The notes under the pieces were generated by a model, which searched no databases, was not told the DNA's origin, and worked only from the letters and a program-made list of their open reading frames with translations. The translations under genes were made by a program, and so were the position numbers. DNA of 64,000 nt from Leisingera sp. ANG-M1 (GTDB lineage Bacteria > Pseudomonadota > Alphaproteobacteria > Rhodobacterales > Rhodobacteraceae), in contig NZ_JWLC01000013.1 of the NCBI RefSeq assembly GCF_000813745.1, positions 187,498-251,497 on the forward strand. Direction: 5' to 3'. Below, in pieces: positions 53,395-64,000 of this stretch (within the stretch, counting starts at the first letter, position 1; each line of letters starts with the position of its first letter).

Positions 53395-54984
53395 ATGACC
53401 GACCTTCACCCCGTACGCCGTGCGCTGCTTTCCGTATCCGACAAGACCGGCCTGATTGAGCTGGGCAAGGCGCTGGATGCGCGTGGTGTTGAACTGCTGT
53501 CGACCGGCGGGTCCGCGAAGGCGCTGCGCGACGCTGGGCTGACAGTCAAGGACGTGTCGGAAGTGACCGGTTTCCCGGAAATGATGGATGGCCGGGTGAA
53601 AACCCTGCACCCGATGGTGCATGGCGGCTTGCTGGCGCTGCGCGACAATGACACCCATGTGGCCGCGATGGACGAGCACGGCATTGGCGCCATCGACCTC
53701 TTGGTGGTGAACCTCTACCCGTTTGAGGCGGCGCTGGCACGCGGTGCGGATTATGACGAGATGATCGAGAACATCGACATCGGCGGCCCGGCGATGATCC
53801 GCGCGGCCTCTAAAAACCACCTGTTCGTGAACGTGGTCACCGATGTGCAGGACTATGACGCGCTGCTGGCTGAGCTGGACGCCAACGACGGCCAGACCTC
53901 CTACGCCTTCCGCCAGCGCCTGTCGCAGACGGCTTATGCCCGCACCGCCGCCTATGACGCCGCGGTGTCGAACTGGATGGCCACCGCGATCGAAGAGAAA
54001 ACTCCGCGCCGCCGTGCCTTTGCCGGTGAGCTGAAGCAGACCCTGCGCTATGGCGAGAACAGCCACCAGGAAGCGGCCTTCTACACCGATGGCTCGAACC
54101 GTCCCGGCGTGGCCACCGCGGTGCAGCTGCAGGGCAAGGAACTGAGCTATAACAACATCAACGATACCGACGCAGCCTATGAGCTGGTGGCGGAGTTCGA
54201 TCCGGCCGACAGCGCCGCCGTGGCGATCATCAAGCACGCCAATCCCTGCGGCGTGGCCAAGGGCGCGACCCTGGCCGAAGCCTACCAGAAGGCGTTCGAC
54301 TGCGACCGCACTTCGGCCTTTGGCGGCATCGTGGCGCTGAACCAGCCGCTGGACGCGGAGACCGCCAAGAAGATCACCGAGATCTTCACGGAAGTGGTGA
54401 TTGCGCCTGGTGCGTCGGATGAGGCGAAGGAGATCTTTGCCGCCAAGAAAAACCTGCGTCTGCTGCTGACCGACGGCCTGCCGGACCCGCGCAAGCCCAT
54501 CACCGCATATAAGCAGGTAGCCGGCGGTGTGCTGGTGCAGGACAAGGACGTTGGCTACGTCGGCATGGAAGACCTGAAAGTGGTGACCGAGAAAGCTCCG
54601 ACCGAGGCCCAGATGCAGGACCTGCTGTTTGCCTGGAAAGTCGCTAAGCACGTTAAGTCCAACGCGATTGTTTATGTGAAGGACAACGCCACTGTCGGTG
54701 TCGGCGCCGGTCAGATGAGCCGACTGGACAGTGCCAATGTGGCGGCTGCCAAAGCGGGCCGCATGGCGGCTGAGCTGGGTCTGGAAGAAAGCCTCGCCAA
54801 GGGCTGCGCCGTGGCGTCTGATGCATTCTTCCCCTTTGCTGACGGCCTGCTCGAAGCGGCCGCGGCGGGCGGTGCCTGCGTGATTCAGCCGGGCGGTTCG
54901 ATGCGCGATGACGAGGTGATCAAGGCGGCCAACGAAAAAGGCCTGGCCATGGTCTTCACCGGCATGCGCCACTTCCGCCACTAA
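53395..54984 (+). CDS. purH: Bifunctional AICAR transformylase / IMP cyclohydrolase
   Basis: 529 aa. Last two steps of IMP synthesis. N-terminal MGS-like cyclohydrolase domain (about 1-150; [34 protein letters not shown]). C-terminal transformylase (about 200-529) with [13 protein letters not shown] and [19 protein letters not shown]. 24 nt after the heparinase stop. Lies 14 nt upstream of lspA, so an operon is likely. Confidence 0.98.
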   Translation: MTDLHPVRRALLSVSDKTGLIELGKALDARGVELLSTGGSAKALRDAGLTVKDVSEVTGFPEMMDGRVKTLHPMVHGGLLALRDNDTHVAAMDEHGIGAIDLLVVNLYPFEAALARGADYDEMIENIDIGGPAMIRAASKNHLFVNVVTDVQDYDALLAELDANDGQTSYAFRQRLSQTAYARTAAYDAAVSNWMATAIEEKTPRRRAFAGELKQTLRYGENSHQEAAFYTDGSNRPGVATAVQLQGKELSYNNINDTDAAYELVAEFDPADSAAVAIIKHANPCGVAKGATLAEAYQKAFDCDRTSAFGGIVALNQPLDAETAKKITEIFTEVVIAPGASDEAKEIFAAKKNLRLLLTDGLPDPRKPITAYKQVAGGVLVQDKDVGYVGMEDLKVVTEKAPTEAQMQDLLFAWKVAKHVKSNAIVYVKDNATVGVGAGQMSRLDSANVAAAKAGRMAAELGLEESLAKGCAVASDAFFPFADGLLEAAAAGGACVIQPGGSMRDDEVIKAANEKGLAMVFTGMRHFRH

Positions 54985-54998
54985 GCAGAGCAAAGCAA

Positions 54999-55481
54999 AT
55001 GGCAGCACGTTGGATGATCTGGGGCGCGGCCCTGTCTTTGCTGGCCGATCAGGCCAGCAAATACTGGGTGATCCATGTGATGGGGCTGGACCAGCGCCAC
55101 CGGATCGACGTGCTGCCGCCGTTCCTCAATTTCCGCTACGGCGAGAACACCGGCATCAACTTCGGCCTGTTCGGCGGCGGTGATGAGGCCTCGCGCTGGA
55201 TCCTGATTACCCTGTCGGTGGTGATCTGCGCCGTGCTGGCAGTTTGGGTCAGCCGCGGCCAGAACAAGTTTTGGGGCATGCAGCTGTCGGCCGGCTTGGT
55301 AATCGGCGGCGCGCTCGGCAATGTGGCCGACCGGCTGCTCTATGGCTATGTGCTTGATTTTCTGAATACCTCTTGCTGCGGTATTCGGAACCCGTTTGTG
55401 TTCAATGTCGCTGACATCTTTATCTTCGCGGGCGCTGCGGGGCTGATTTTCTTTGACGGGCGGCGTAAAAAGCCTGCGTAG
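54999..55481 (+). CDS. lspA: Lipoprotein signal peptidase (signal peptidase II)
   Basis: 160 aa inner-membrane aspartyl protease that cleaves prolipoproteins before the lipidated Cys. Four TM segments. Catalytic Asp120 in GYVLDFL and Asp139 in FNVADIFI; the GGALGNVADRL block precedes them. An unusual CC pair sits between the aspartates (NTSCCGIRNP). Fourteen nt after purH and 55 nt before a lipoprotein gene (DUF3035) that it would process. Confidence 0.95.
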   Translation: MAARWMIWGAALSLLADQASKYWVIHVMGLDQRHRIDVLPPFLNFRYGENTGINFGLFGGGDEASRWILITLSVVICAVLAVWVSRGQNKFWGMQLSAGLVIGGALGNVADRLLYGYVLDFLNTSCCGIRNPFVFNVADIFIFAGAAGLIFFDGRRKKPA

Positions 55482-55536
55482 ACCTTGGCCGGCAAATGCG
55501 TTAAAAGCGCCGGGAAACAGGCAGGAGTTTGGGGCA

Positions 55537-56058
55537 ATGAAGATCCCGTTCGGAGTGATCGTTCTGGCTGGCGCGCTGGCTGTGTCCGGCTGCGCGCAAA
55601 AAGGGCTGCGTGTCCTGCAAAAGCCCGGAACCGGCCCGGATGAGTTTCTGGTGCTGCCCTCCAAGCCGCTGAGTGCCCCGGAAAACTATAGCAGCCTGCC
55701 GGCGCCGACGCCGGGCGGCAGCAATCTTACGGACGTCAATCCGCAGGCCGAAGCGGTGGCTGCCTTGGGCGGCAAGCCTGGCGCTTTGGTTGCCGGGAAC
55801 GGCGTGCCAGCCGGCGATGCCGCGCTTGTCACCGCGTCCAGCCGTTATGGCGTTGAGTCGGATGTGCGGGAGACCCTTGCCGAGGCAGACGCCAAGTTCC
55901 GTCATCGCAACCGCCACCTGGGCCGGATCAAGATCGTGCCGGTCGACCGGTATGACCAGCTTTACAAGAAGCAGAGCCTGGATCCGTTTGCGGTCAGCGA
56001 GCAGTTCCGCAGGGCCGGGGCGGCGACACCGTCGTCTCCGCCTGAAGACGAGTCCTGA
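55537..56058 (+). CDS. DUF3035 lipoprotein
   Basis: 173 aa. Lipobox in GALAVSGCAQKGL, Cys about residue 19, after a basic/hydrophobic signal. The mature part begins VLQKPGTGPDEFLVLPSKPL, the DUF3035 hallmark, followed by Pro/Gly-rich linker and a charged C-terminus. The family is common in Rhodobacterales next to lspA. AGGAG precedes ATG 55537. Function unknown; likely outer-membrane anchored. Confidence 0.88.
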   Translation: MKIPFGVIVLAGALAVSGCAQKGLRVLQKPGTGPDEFLVLPSKPLSAPENYSSLPAPTPGGSNLTDVNPQAEAVAALGGKPGALVAGNGVPAGDAALVTASSRYGVESDVRETLAEADAKFRHRNRHLGRIKIVPVDRYDQLYKKQSLDPFAVSEQFRRAGAATPSSPPEDES

Positions 56059-56155
56059 TCCTCACTTTTCTGCCAGCCAGTCTTGCAAGACGCCAGCAGC
56101 AGCGTAGGTTGACAGCAGTCTTTCTGCTGGCAAAGGGCGGCGTTTTGTGGCTGCA

Positions 56156-56227
56156 ATGAAGAAAAGAGCAGTAACCGCACTGGCCTGGGCAAGGGCGCAG
56201 ATGCAGAAATTGGAGGATGCCAGATGA
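56156..56227 (+). CDS. Candidate 23-codon upstream reading frame
   Basis: ATG 56156 opens a 23-aa frame (MKKRAVTALAWARAQMQKLE then DAR) whose TGA overlaps the ATG of the first M16 gene as ATGA (56224-56227). Could be a leader peptide for translational coupling, or chance. No strong ribosome site. Confidence 0.25.
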   Translation: MKKRAVTALAWARAQMQKLEDAR

Positions 56228-57567
56228 TCCAGAGGATCGCATTGGCCGCCGCAGCGCTGACCGCTGTCCTGTCCGCCCCTTTGCGGGCCGAGGATCAAGC
56301 GGTCACCGCGTTTACACTGGGCAACGGCATGGATGTGGTGGTGATCGAGGATCACCGGGCACCAGTCGTGCAGCAGATGGTCTGGTACCGGGCCGGCTCT
56401 GCTGATGAACCGCCGGGCCAGTCCGGGGTGGCCCATTTCCTGGAGCATCTCCTGTTCAAGGGCACCGATAAGCTGGCGCCGGGCGAGCTCTCCGCCACCG
56501 TGCGCGCCAATGGCGGCCAGGACAATGCTTTCACCAGCTATGACTACACGGCCTATTTCCAGCGCGTCGCTGCCGACCGGCTGGAGCTGATGATGCAGAT
56601 GGAAAGCGACCGGATGACCAATCTCCGCCTTTCCGAGGAGGATATTGCCACCGAACGCCAGGTGATCCTGGAGGAACGCAACCAGCGCACCGACAACGAC
56701 CCGGTTGCCCTGTTCCGCGAGCAGCTGCAGGCCGTACAGTACCTCAACCACCGCTATGGCCAGCCGGTGATCGGTTGGCGCCACGAGATGGAAAGCCTGG
56801 ACATGGCGGACGCGCTGTCCTTCTACCGGACTTTCTACGCGCCCAACAACGCCATCCTGGTGGTCTCAGGCGATGTCGCGCCGGCGGAGGTAAAAACGCT
56901 GGCCGAGAAATACTATGGTGTGATCCCCGCCAATCCGGACCTGCCGGAACGTTTCCGCAGCCAGGAACCGCCGCAGACCGCTGCGCGCCGCCTCACTTTC
57001 GAGGACCCGCGGGTGGCCCAGCCTTATGTGCAGCGCTCCTATTTGGCGCCGGAACGTGACAGCGGCGCCCAGGAGAAAGCTGCAGCGCTATACCTGCTGG
57101 CGCAGCTGCTGGGCGCCGGCAATACGTCCTACTTGGCCAACGCGCTGCAATTCGATCAGCAGGTTGCTGTTTATACCGGCGCCTTTTATTCAGGCAGCTC
57201 GCTGGACGACACGTCCTTTACCTTCCTGATCGTTCCGGCCGAGGGCGTCAGCATGGAAGAGGCTGAGGCGGCGCTGGATGCCACCATCGCCCGTTTCCTT
57301 GAAGAGGGCGTGGACGAGGCGCAGCTTGAACGGATCAAGCTGCAGCTGCGCGCCTCGGAAATCTATGACCGTGACAATGTGAACGGCATCGCCAACCGCT
57401 ATGGCCAGGCGCTTAGCATCGGGCTGACCGTGCAGGATGTCCAGGACTGGCCCAATGTCCTGCAATCGGTCACCGCAGATGAGATCATCGCCGCTGCCAA
57501 CGAGGTGCTGCGGCCGCAGGCATCGGTAACCGGCTGGATGGTCCGCGACGAAGAGGTGACCCAATGA
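56224..57567 (+). CDS. M16 family zinc peptidase, catalytic subunit
   Basis: 447 aa, signal peptide about 1-22. The inverted zinc motif HxxEH is HFLEHLLFKG with His71, Glu74, His75; the distal Glu is in EEDIATERQVILEERNQ. One M16 N domain (about 30-180) and one M16 C domain (about 190-370). Pairs with the next gene, which overlaps by ATGA and lacks the metal motif. This two-gene arrangement gives a heterodimeric (M16B-type) peptidase. Periplasmic, degrades peptides; partners resemble mitochondrial processing peptidase subunits. Confidence 0.92.
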   Translation: MIQRIALAAAALTAVLSAPLRAEDQAVTAFTLGNGMDVVVIEDHRAPVVQQMVWYRAGSADEPPGQSGVAHFLEHLLFKGTDKLAPGELSATVRANGGQDNAFTSYDYTAYFQRVAADRLELMMQMESDRMTNLRLSEEDIATERQVILEERNQRTDNDPVALFREQLQAVQYLNHRYGQPVIGWRHEMESLDMADALSFYRTFYAPNNAILVVSGDVAPAEVKTLAEKYYGVIPANPDLPERFRSQEPPQTAARRLTFEDPRVAQPYVQRSYLAPERDSGAQEKAAALYLLAQLLGAGNTSYLANALQFDQQVAVYTGAFYSGSSLDDTSFTFLIVPAEGVSMEEAEAALDATIARFLEEGVDEAQLERIKLQLRASEIYDRDNVNGIANRYGQALSIGLTVQDVQDWPNVLQSVTADEIIAAANEVLRPQASVTGWMVRDEEVTQ

Positions 57568-58883
57568 CCTTGCTAAAACTCATTGCTGCATCGCTGGTGG
57601 CTTGTTTCATGGCGTTGCCGGCCCTGGCGGGGATTAAGATCCAGGAGGTTACCTCTGCTGGCGGCATCAAGGCCTGGCTGGTGGAAGACCATGCGATTCC
57701 CTTTGCGGCGCTTGAACTGCGTTTCCGCGGCGGCACGTCGCTGGATGCGCCGGGCAAACGCGGCTCGGTCTACCTGATGGCCGGGCTGCTGGAGGAAGGT
57801 TCCGGCGATATGGGGGCACAGGACTATGCCCGCGCGCTGGAGGCGCTGGCTGCGGATTTTTCCTATGACGCAGACAGGGATTCGGTTTCCATCTCCGCTC
57901 GTTTCCTGACCGAAAACCGCGAGGAGGCCGTGGCGCTTCTCCGCCAGACCCTGGTTGAGCCGCGTTTTGATCAGGACGCGCTGGACCGGGTGCGGGCCCA
58001 AGTGCTGGCCGGGCTGCGCTCGGACGCCAAGAACCCGAACAAGATTGCGGGCGAGGCTTTTGCAAAACTGGCCTTTGGCGACCACCCCTATGGAAGCGAC
58101 GGCAAGGGAACGGTGGAGACAGTTTCGGCCTTCAGCCGTCAGGACATTTTTGATGCTTACGAGGCGGTATTTGCCCGCGACAGGCTTTATGTCAGTGCGG
58201 TCGGGGATATTACCGCCGAAGAACTGGGTGTGCTGCTGGACGATTTGCTGGGCGCTTTGCCTGCCAAGGGGGCACCGATCCCCGGGCCGGCAGACGTTTC
58301 CATCGCCGGCGGGGTAACCGTAGTGGACTTCGACACTCCGCAATCGGTGGCCCTGTTCGGCCAGAAAGGTATTGAGCGCGAGGACCCGGATTTCTTCACA
58401 GCATATGTGATGAACCAGGTCCTGGGCGGCGGTTCCTTTGAGACCCGGCTGATGACCGAGGTGCGGGAAAAGCGCGGTCTCACCTACGGGGTCTATTCCT
58501 ACCTGGTGCCGCGGGACCTGGCAGCGGTCTACATGGGATCGGTGGCTTCAGCCAACGGCAAGATGGCCGAAGCGGTGGAGGTGATCCGCGGTGAATGGCG
58601 CCGCATGGCTGAAGAGGGCGTGACAGCGAAAGAGCTGAAAGATGCCCAGACCTATCTGACCGGCGCCTACCCGCTGCGGTTTGACGGCAACGGTCGCATT
58701 GCCTCGATCCTGACGGGGATGCAGATGGACGAATTGCCCATCAGCTATGTGGAAACCCGCAATGACCGCATCAATGCTGTCACACTGGAAGACGTGAACC
58801 GTTTTGCGGCGGAGTTCATGGATCCCGACGGTCTCCATTTTGCCATCGCCGGCCGACCGGAGGGGCTGGAAACCACCAATTGA
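57564..58883 (+). CDS. M16 family peptidase, non-catalytic subunit
   Basis: 439 aa, signal peptide about 1-20 (TLLKLIAASLVACFMALPAL). Same fold as the upstream subunit but HxxEH is replaced (region SVYLMAGLLEEGSGDMGA). The Arg-Tyr substrate-binding pair is retained in EVREKRGLTYGVYSYL. Start overlaps the first subunit stop (ATGA). The two proteins should form one active enzyme, as in Sphingomonas and other two-gene M16B systems. Followed by a terminator 31 nt later. Confidence 0.92.
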   Translation: MTLLKLIAASLVACFMALPALAGIKIQEVTSAGGIKAWLVEDHAIPFAALELRFRGGTSLDAPGKRGSVYLMAGLLEEGSGDMGAQDYARALEALAADFSYDADRDSVSISARFLTENREEAVALLRQTLVEPRFDQDALDRVRAQVLAGLRSDAKNPNKIAGEAFAKLAFGDHPYGSDGKGTVETVSAFSRQDIFDAYEAVFARDRLYVSAVGDITAEELGVLLDDLLGALPAKGAPIPGPADVSIAGGVTVVDFDTPQSVALFGQKGIEREDPDFFTAYVMNQVLGGGSFETRLMTEVREKRGLTYGVYSYLVPRDLAAVYMGSVASANGKMAEAVEVIRGEWRRMAEEGVTAKELKDAQTYLTGAYPLRFDGNGRIASILTGMQMDELPISYVETRNDRINAVTLEDVNRFAAEFMDPDGLHFAIAGRPEGLETTN

Positions 58884-59208
58884 GGCCGTGCTCGCCTCTG
58901 CTATTTAATGCCAGCGCCCGCTCCGTAAGGAGCGGGTGCATTTTGTTGCGGCCGCGCCCGCCGGGGCAAGGGCGGAGGCGGCTGCTGCACCAGGGCGCTG
59001 CAGCCCGGCTGACTCCTGCCGCTGCGTCCTGAGGGTTTCTGCTTTTCCTTTCAATCGCGGCCAAACTGCTGTATGGGCGGGCCTATCTGAGACGATGTGC
59101 CAAGGCCCCGGCACGCGAACCAAAGATAAATGGGGCCGGCGGCAATGGGGCCGCCACGCAAACGGGAGACCCGGAGGGCCGGGAGTGCTCCCAATTAGGA
59201 TACGCTAG
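58884..59208. other. Region between M16 peptidase genes and pnp
   Basis: 325 bp without a gene. Holds the M16 terminator (58914-58944) and the pnp promoter and leader. GGCGGC/GCCGCC pairing is possible around 59138-59155, and a small GGGA/TCCC hairpin around 59182-59192 just before the pnp ribosome site. A hairpin here could be the RNase III/PNPase autoregulation target, by analogy. rpsO, the usual gene before pnp, is not here. Confidence 0.5.
58914..58944 (+). terminator. Intrinsic terminator of M16 operon
   Basis: GCGCCCGCTCC (58914-58924) pairs with GGAGCGGGTGC (58929-58939) through an 11-bp stem with one G-T pair, loop GTAA, then ATTTTG. Confidence 0.85.
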
Positions 59209-61356
<2,148 letters not shown>

Positions 61357-61368
61357 TCCGGTAACTCA

Positions 61369-61396
61369 GTCCTCCGGCACTTATGTGCCGGAGGAC
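61369..61396 (+). promoter_or_regulatory. Perfect 12-bp hairpin after pnp overlapping the next gene's ribosome site
   Basis: GTCCTCCGGCAC (61369-61380) pairs fully with GTGCCGGAGGAC (61385-61396), loop TTAT. No T-run follows. The 3' arm contains GGAGG, the probable ribosome site for ATG 61404. Either a Rho-independent-like 3' end for pnp or an RNA switch on the next gene. Confidence 0.6.
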
Positions 61397-61403
61397 GCCA
61401 AGG

Positions 61404-62462
61404 ATGGCCCTTATGCCTCAATACCTGCACTGCGCAAATCCGCCGGCTCTTTCGTCTTCGGACATTCTTTGTGTCGCGCTGGCGCACAATGAAGCCGCGC
61501 TTTTGCCGGAGTTTTTGTCTCACTACCGCGCATTGGGGGTGAGCCGGTTTCTGATCGTCAATGACCGTTCGACCGATGGCACTGACGAAATTCTGTCGCA
61601 GTCTGAAGATGTGACAGTGTTCACGCCCTGCGAAGGCTCGACATACAAAGAGCATAAGCGGTTCTGGCGGGCAGAAATCCTGGACCAGTACGGGACCGGG
61701 AAGTGGTGCGTGGTGCCCGATATCGATGAGCACCTGATCTTTGAAGGGATGGGCAGCCGGCATCTGCCGGATGTTGTCGCCGATCTGGAACGAGAGGGCG
61801 CCAAAGCTGTCCAGGCGACCATGGTTGACATGTATTCCGATGTTCCGTTCAACGAAGCACGGTACACGGGCGGCTCTTTGACAGAGGCTTTCCCCTTCTT
61901 TGACGGGCCGGACCACCATTTCCGCCTGATTGCTCCGCGGCGGTTTCGCAAAAAGTACCCGACGCCGGATCACATGGTCTTTGGCGGAGTGCGGCAGCGT
62001 TTGTTTTTGCCACTGGATATCTATGGCAACAGCTGGCGCGAACGGTTTTTCCGGGGCGCATCAACAGTGAATGGCGGTTTCGGGTTCCGTGGAGCCAGCG
62101 GGCTGGCAGCTTATGCCGCGAGAGCCTTGATCAAGTCCCGTCTCAAGAAGCGGAATTTGTTCAATCTGACCAAGGTCCCGCTGGTGCGCTGGCGCAAGGG
62201 CTGGTTCTACTACAATGGCGCCCATGCGCTGTCGGCGCCCGCCCGGCTTTCGCGTGAAAAGATGGCGCTTCTGCACTTTTGTTTTGCTGCAGGCAGTTCG
62301 GGGTTCGAACATAAGGCTGCCCGGGGTGAGCACGCCAACGGGTCGGAATTTTACCAGAAAATGCTGCACAGCGATCAGGCGAGACGCTCCAGCCCGGTAT
62401 TTACCGGGACGGAAAAATATACCTCTGAGAAATCCTTGGGCAGCTTCATAGGCCGAAGCTGA
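61404..62462 (+). CDS. Glycosyltransferase family 2-like (Glyco_tranf_2_4) protein
   Basis: 352 aa. N-terminal nucleotide-sugar fold: ILCVALAHNEAALLPEFLSH and FLIVNDRSTDGTDEIL; DxD-like motif in WCVVPDIDEHLIF. Later basic regions (RRFRKKYPTPDHM). Probably builds a surface glycan together with the downstream FkbM methyltransferase and GT4 enzyme. The start is 61404 (GGAGG inside a hairpin) or 61413 (AAGGA). Substrate sugar unknown. Confidence 0.85.
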   Translation: MALMPQYLHCANPPALSSSDILCVALAHNEAALLPEFLSHYRALGVSRFLIVNDRSTDGTDEILSQSEDVTVFTPCEGSTYKEHKRFWRAEILDQYGTGKWCVVPDIDEHLIFEGMGSRHLPDVVADLEREGAKAVQATMVDMYSDVPFNEARYTGGSLTEAFPFFDGPDHHFRLIAPRRFRKKYPTPDHMVFGGVRQRLFLPLDIYGNSWRERFFRGASTVNGGFGFRGASGLAAYAARALIKSRLKKRNLFNLTKVPLVRWRKGWFYYNGAHALSAPARLSREKMALLHFCFAAGSSGFEHKAARGEHANGSEFYQKMLHSDQARRSSPVFTGTEKYTSEKSLGSFIGRS

Positions 62463-62466
62463 CCCT

Positions 62467-62495
62467 GCATCCGCCATCTGATCCGGAGCGGATGC
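62467..62495 (+). other. 8-bp hairpin in 62463-62586 gap
   Basis: GCATCCGC (62467-62474) pairs with GCGGATGC (62488-62495), 13-nt loop, no T-run. The gap shows no gene. Confidence 0.4.
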
Positions 62496-62586
62496 TCAAT
62501 CCGGGTCAAACGGCAACTAACATAGTGCGAGCCGGACAGCGAAGAATTGCGGCGCATGCACCGGAACTGAATAAGGTTGAGTACAC

Positions 62587-63318
62587 ATGACGGATTCCCG
62601 AATGATCCCCAAGAAGCCGTTTGCCCGATCGTTCCGCAGGTGGTGGAACCAGAAGCTCGGGACCAAAGAGTACACCTATAACGGCGTGCGCCTGGTGACG
62701 GACCAGCAGCGCGTGTCGAAGGACGTCTACTATGGGATCTTCTCCGGCCAGTATGAAGACACCGAGGCAGCGATTATCAATGTCAAAGTCGGACAGGGCG
62801 ACCGGGTTCTGGAGGTGGGCGCAGGCGTTGGTTTCGTCAGCATCCTCTGCGCAAAGCTTGCCGGGGAACAGAATGTCCGGTCTTTCGAAGCCAACCCGGG
62901 CATGGAGACGCTGATCCGGGAAAACTATGCCTTGAACAAGGTTGCGCCGGCGCTTGAGATGAAAGCTGTCACCCGGGACGGCGCACCCGTCCGGTTCCAC
63001 GTTTCGGACAACATTCTGTCTTCGTCTCTGTATGATCGGTCGCTGGCCGGGAAAGAAATCGAAGTCGAAAGCGTGGCGCTGGCTGCGCTGGCCGAAGAGT
63101 GGCAGCCAAGCGTGCTTGTCATGGATGTGGAGGGAGCCGAGGTGGACATTCTCGGCTATGAGGCTCTGCCCGGGGTGAAACGGATGATCCTTGAAGTCCA
63201 CCCCCATATTGTGGGTGCCGAGGCGATTGACGCCATGCTGTCCCGTCTGGAGGCGCAAGGATTCAATAAGACCTTTGCCTACCGCAAGAGCGTTCTGCTT
63301 GAAAAGGAAGACGCATGA
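62587..63318 (+). CDS. FkbM family methyltransferase
   Basis: 243 aa SAM methyltransferase. Motif I VLEVGAGVGFVSILCA near residue 78, acidic loop SFEANPGMETLI, and the FkbM block VLVMDVEGAEVDILGYEAL; C-terminal MILEVHPHIVG. Often methylates sugars or glycolipids in capsule and LPS clusters. Its TGA overlaps the ATG of the next glycosyltransferase (ATGA, 63315-63318), so coupled. Confidence 0.9.
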   Translation: MTDSRMIPKKPFARSFRRWWNQKLGTKEYTYNGVRLVTDQQRVSKDVYYGIFSGQYEDTEAAIINVKVGQGDRVLEVGAGVGFVSILCAKLAGEQNVRSFEANPGMETLIRENYALNKVAPALEMKAVTRDGAPVRFHVSDNILSSSLYDRSLAGKEIEVESVALAALAEEWQPSVLVMDVEGAEVDILGYEALPGVKRMILEVHPHIVGAEAIDAMLSRLEAQGFNKTFAYRKSVLLEKEDA

Positions 63319-64000
63319 CAACCCGGTTGCTGCACGTCCACTTTGGCAAGGAAGGCGGGGCTGAGCGCTTCTTTGTTGCTTTGGCACAAGCCTTTGACCG
63401 GCATGGGGTCGAGCAGCAATTCATTGTGCGTCCCAATCAGTCCTGGACGCCTGAAGTTGCCGCAATCGGCCAGGTGACGCCGGGCAATTTTTCACACTGG
63501 ATGGCCGCAACCGGTATCCTGCAATGGAAGATGCGGCGCATCTGCCGGACCTGGCAGCCCGATGCGATCCTGGCCTGGATGCCAAGGGCCAGCCGGCTTT
63601 TGCCCGCGTCCACATCGGCAATCCGGCTGACCCGGCTGGGCGATTTTCCGACCAGCCTGAAGTATTTCAAGAACACGGATGTGGTTGTAGGCAACCTGCC
63701 CGCCATTGGCACGCATGTGCAGTCTCTGGGCTGGACGGGCCCGACTGCGACGGTTTCGAACTTTCCCCGCCCGATTGAACCCAAGCCAGTCAGCAGGGCG
63801 GAGCATGGCACGCCTGACGATGCATTCCTGGTTGTGGCCGGCGGCCGGTTTGTGCAGCGCAAGGGCATGGATGTCGCTTTGCGGGCGGTTGCAAAGACGC
63901 CCGGCGCGTGGCTCTGGCTGCTGGGCACCGGGCCTGAGGAGGCCGCGCTGCGGGCATTGGCTGCGGAACTGCAAATAGAGGACCGCGTCAGATTTCTTGG
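63315..64000 (+). CDS. GT4-type glycosyltransferase, N-terminal part (runs off the window)
   Basis: Open to the window end (228 codons). N-terminal acceptor domain begins TTRLLHVHFGKEGGAERFFV, typical GT4; after about residue 165 the donor domain starts (LVVAGGRFVQRKGMDVALRA, then WLWLLGTGPEEAALRAL). Cut off just past VRFLG, before the EX7E motif. Co-translated with the FkbM gene; probably part of a polysaccharide or lipopolysaccharide cluster. Confidence 0.88.
   Translation, partial: MTTRLLHVHFGKEGGAERFFVALAQAFDRHGVEQQFIVRPNQSWTPEVAAIGQVTPGNFSHWMAATGILQWKMRRICRTWQPDAILAWMPRASRLLPASTSAIRLTRLGDFPTSLKYFKNTDVVVGNLPAIGTHVQSLGWTGPTATVSNFPRPIEPKPVSRAEHGTPDDAFLVVAGGRFVQRKGMDVALRAVAKTPGAWLWLLGTGPEEAALRALAAELQIEDRVRFL

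Overview
The window is GC-rich, densely coded DNA from an alphaproteobacterium, most likely a Rhodobacterales/roseobacter-group organism (Leisingera, Phaeobacter or Ruegeria-like). This is inferred from gene content: a DUF3035 lipoprotein downstream of lspA, an SDHAF4/DUF1674-type protein, Hint-domain secreted proteins, a serC-type leader RNA, and the order ubiB-ubiE / mutM - enoyl-CoA hydratase - rpsT - dnaA. I see no insertion sequence, prophage, CRISPR array, tRNA or rRNA. It reads as ordinary chromosomal backbone with a few accessory genes.

Layout. 1-2480: tail of a polyamine-type ABC operon (binding protein, two permeases). 2.5-9.7 kb: lytic transglycosylase, WYL regulator divergent from a DUF1801 protein, RNase R, and an overlapping dapE-GNAT-DUF2064 operon. 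9.8-13.8 kb: the most accessory-looking stretch, with a perfect CtrA-type box, two tandem Hint-domain proteins (one apparently active, one degenerate) and a protein with the topology of a prokaryotic ionotropic glutamate receptor. 14.3-19.9 kb: hutD/hutF convergent pair, dapD, GntR regulator, threonine/serine dehydratase, LOG protein. 20.5-21.8 kb: serralysin-like RTX metalloprotease with no exporter nearby. 21.8-26.4 kb: rlmN, two small secreted proteins, a type-3 asparaginase, and an ArsR-SRPBCC-YciI operon. 26.7-30.7 kb: serine biosynthesis, serB divergent from serC-serA. 30.8-36.8 kb: membrane protein, metallophosphoesterase, kbl-tdh threonine degradation operon, VOC protein, cold-shock protein, an AT-richer lipoprotein, XRE-cupin regulator.

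37-47 kb: thiolase, an orphan histidine kinase/receiver pair, ubiB-ubiE, mutM, enoyl-CoA hydratase, rpsT and dnaA with a long structured leader. 47-61 kb: rarD, a phosphodiester glycosidase-like protein, rbfA, dapB, an SDHAF4-like protein, rsmB, heparinase II/III-like protein, purH, lspA, DUF3035, a two-subunit M16 peptidase and pnp. 61.4 kb to the end: start of a surface-polysaccharide type cluster (glycosyltransferase, FkbM methyltransferase, truncated GT4 glycosyltransferase).

Functional links: three lysine/diaminopimelate genes (dapE, dapD, dapB) are scattered across the window. Serine synthesis (serA, serB, serC) is complete here, beside amino-acid catabolism (kbl-tdh, hutF, asparaginase, threonine/serine dehydratase). 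A dispersed intergenic element with two covarying hairpins occurs five times, each time downstream of a gene and in the same orientation as that gene.
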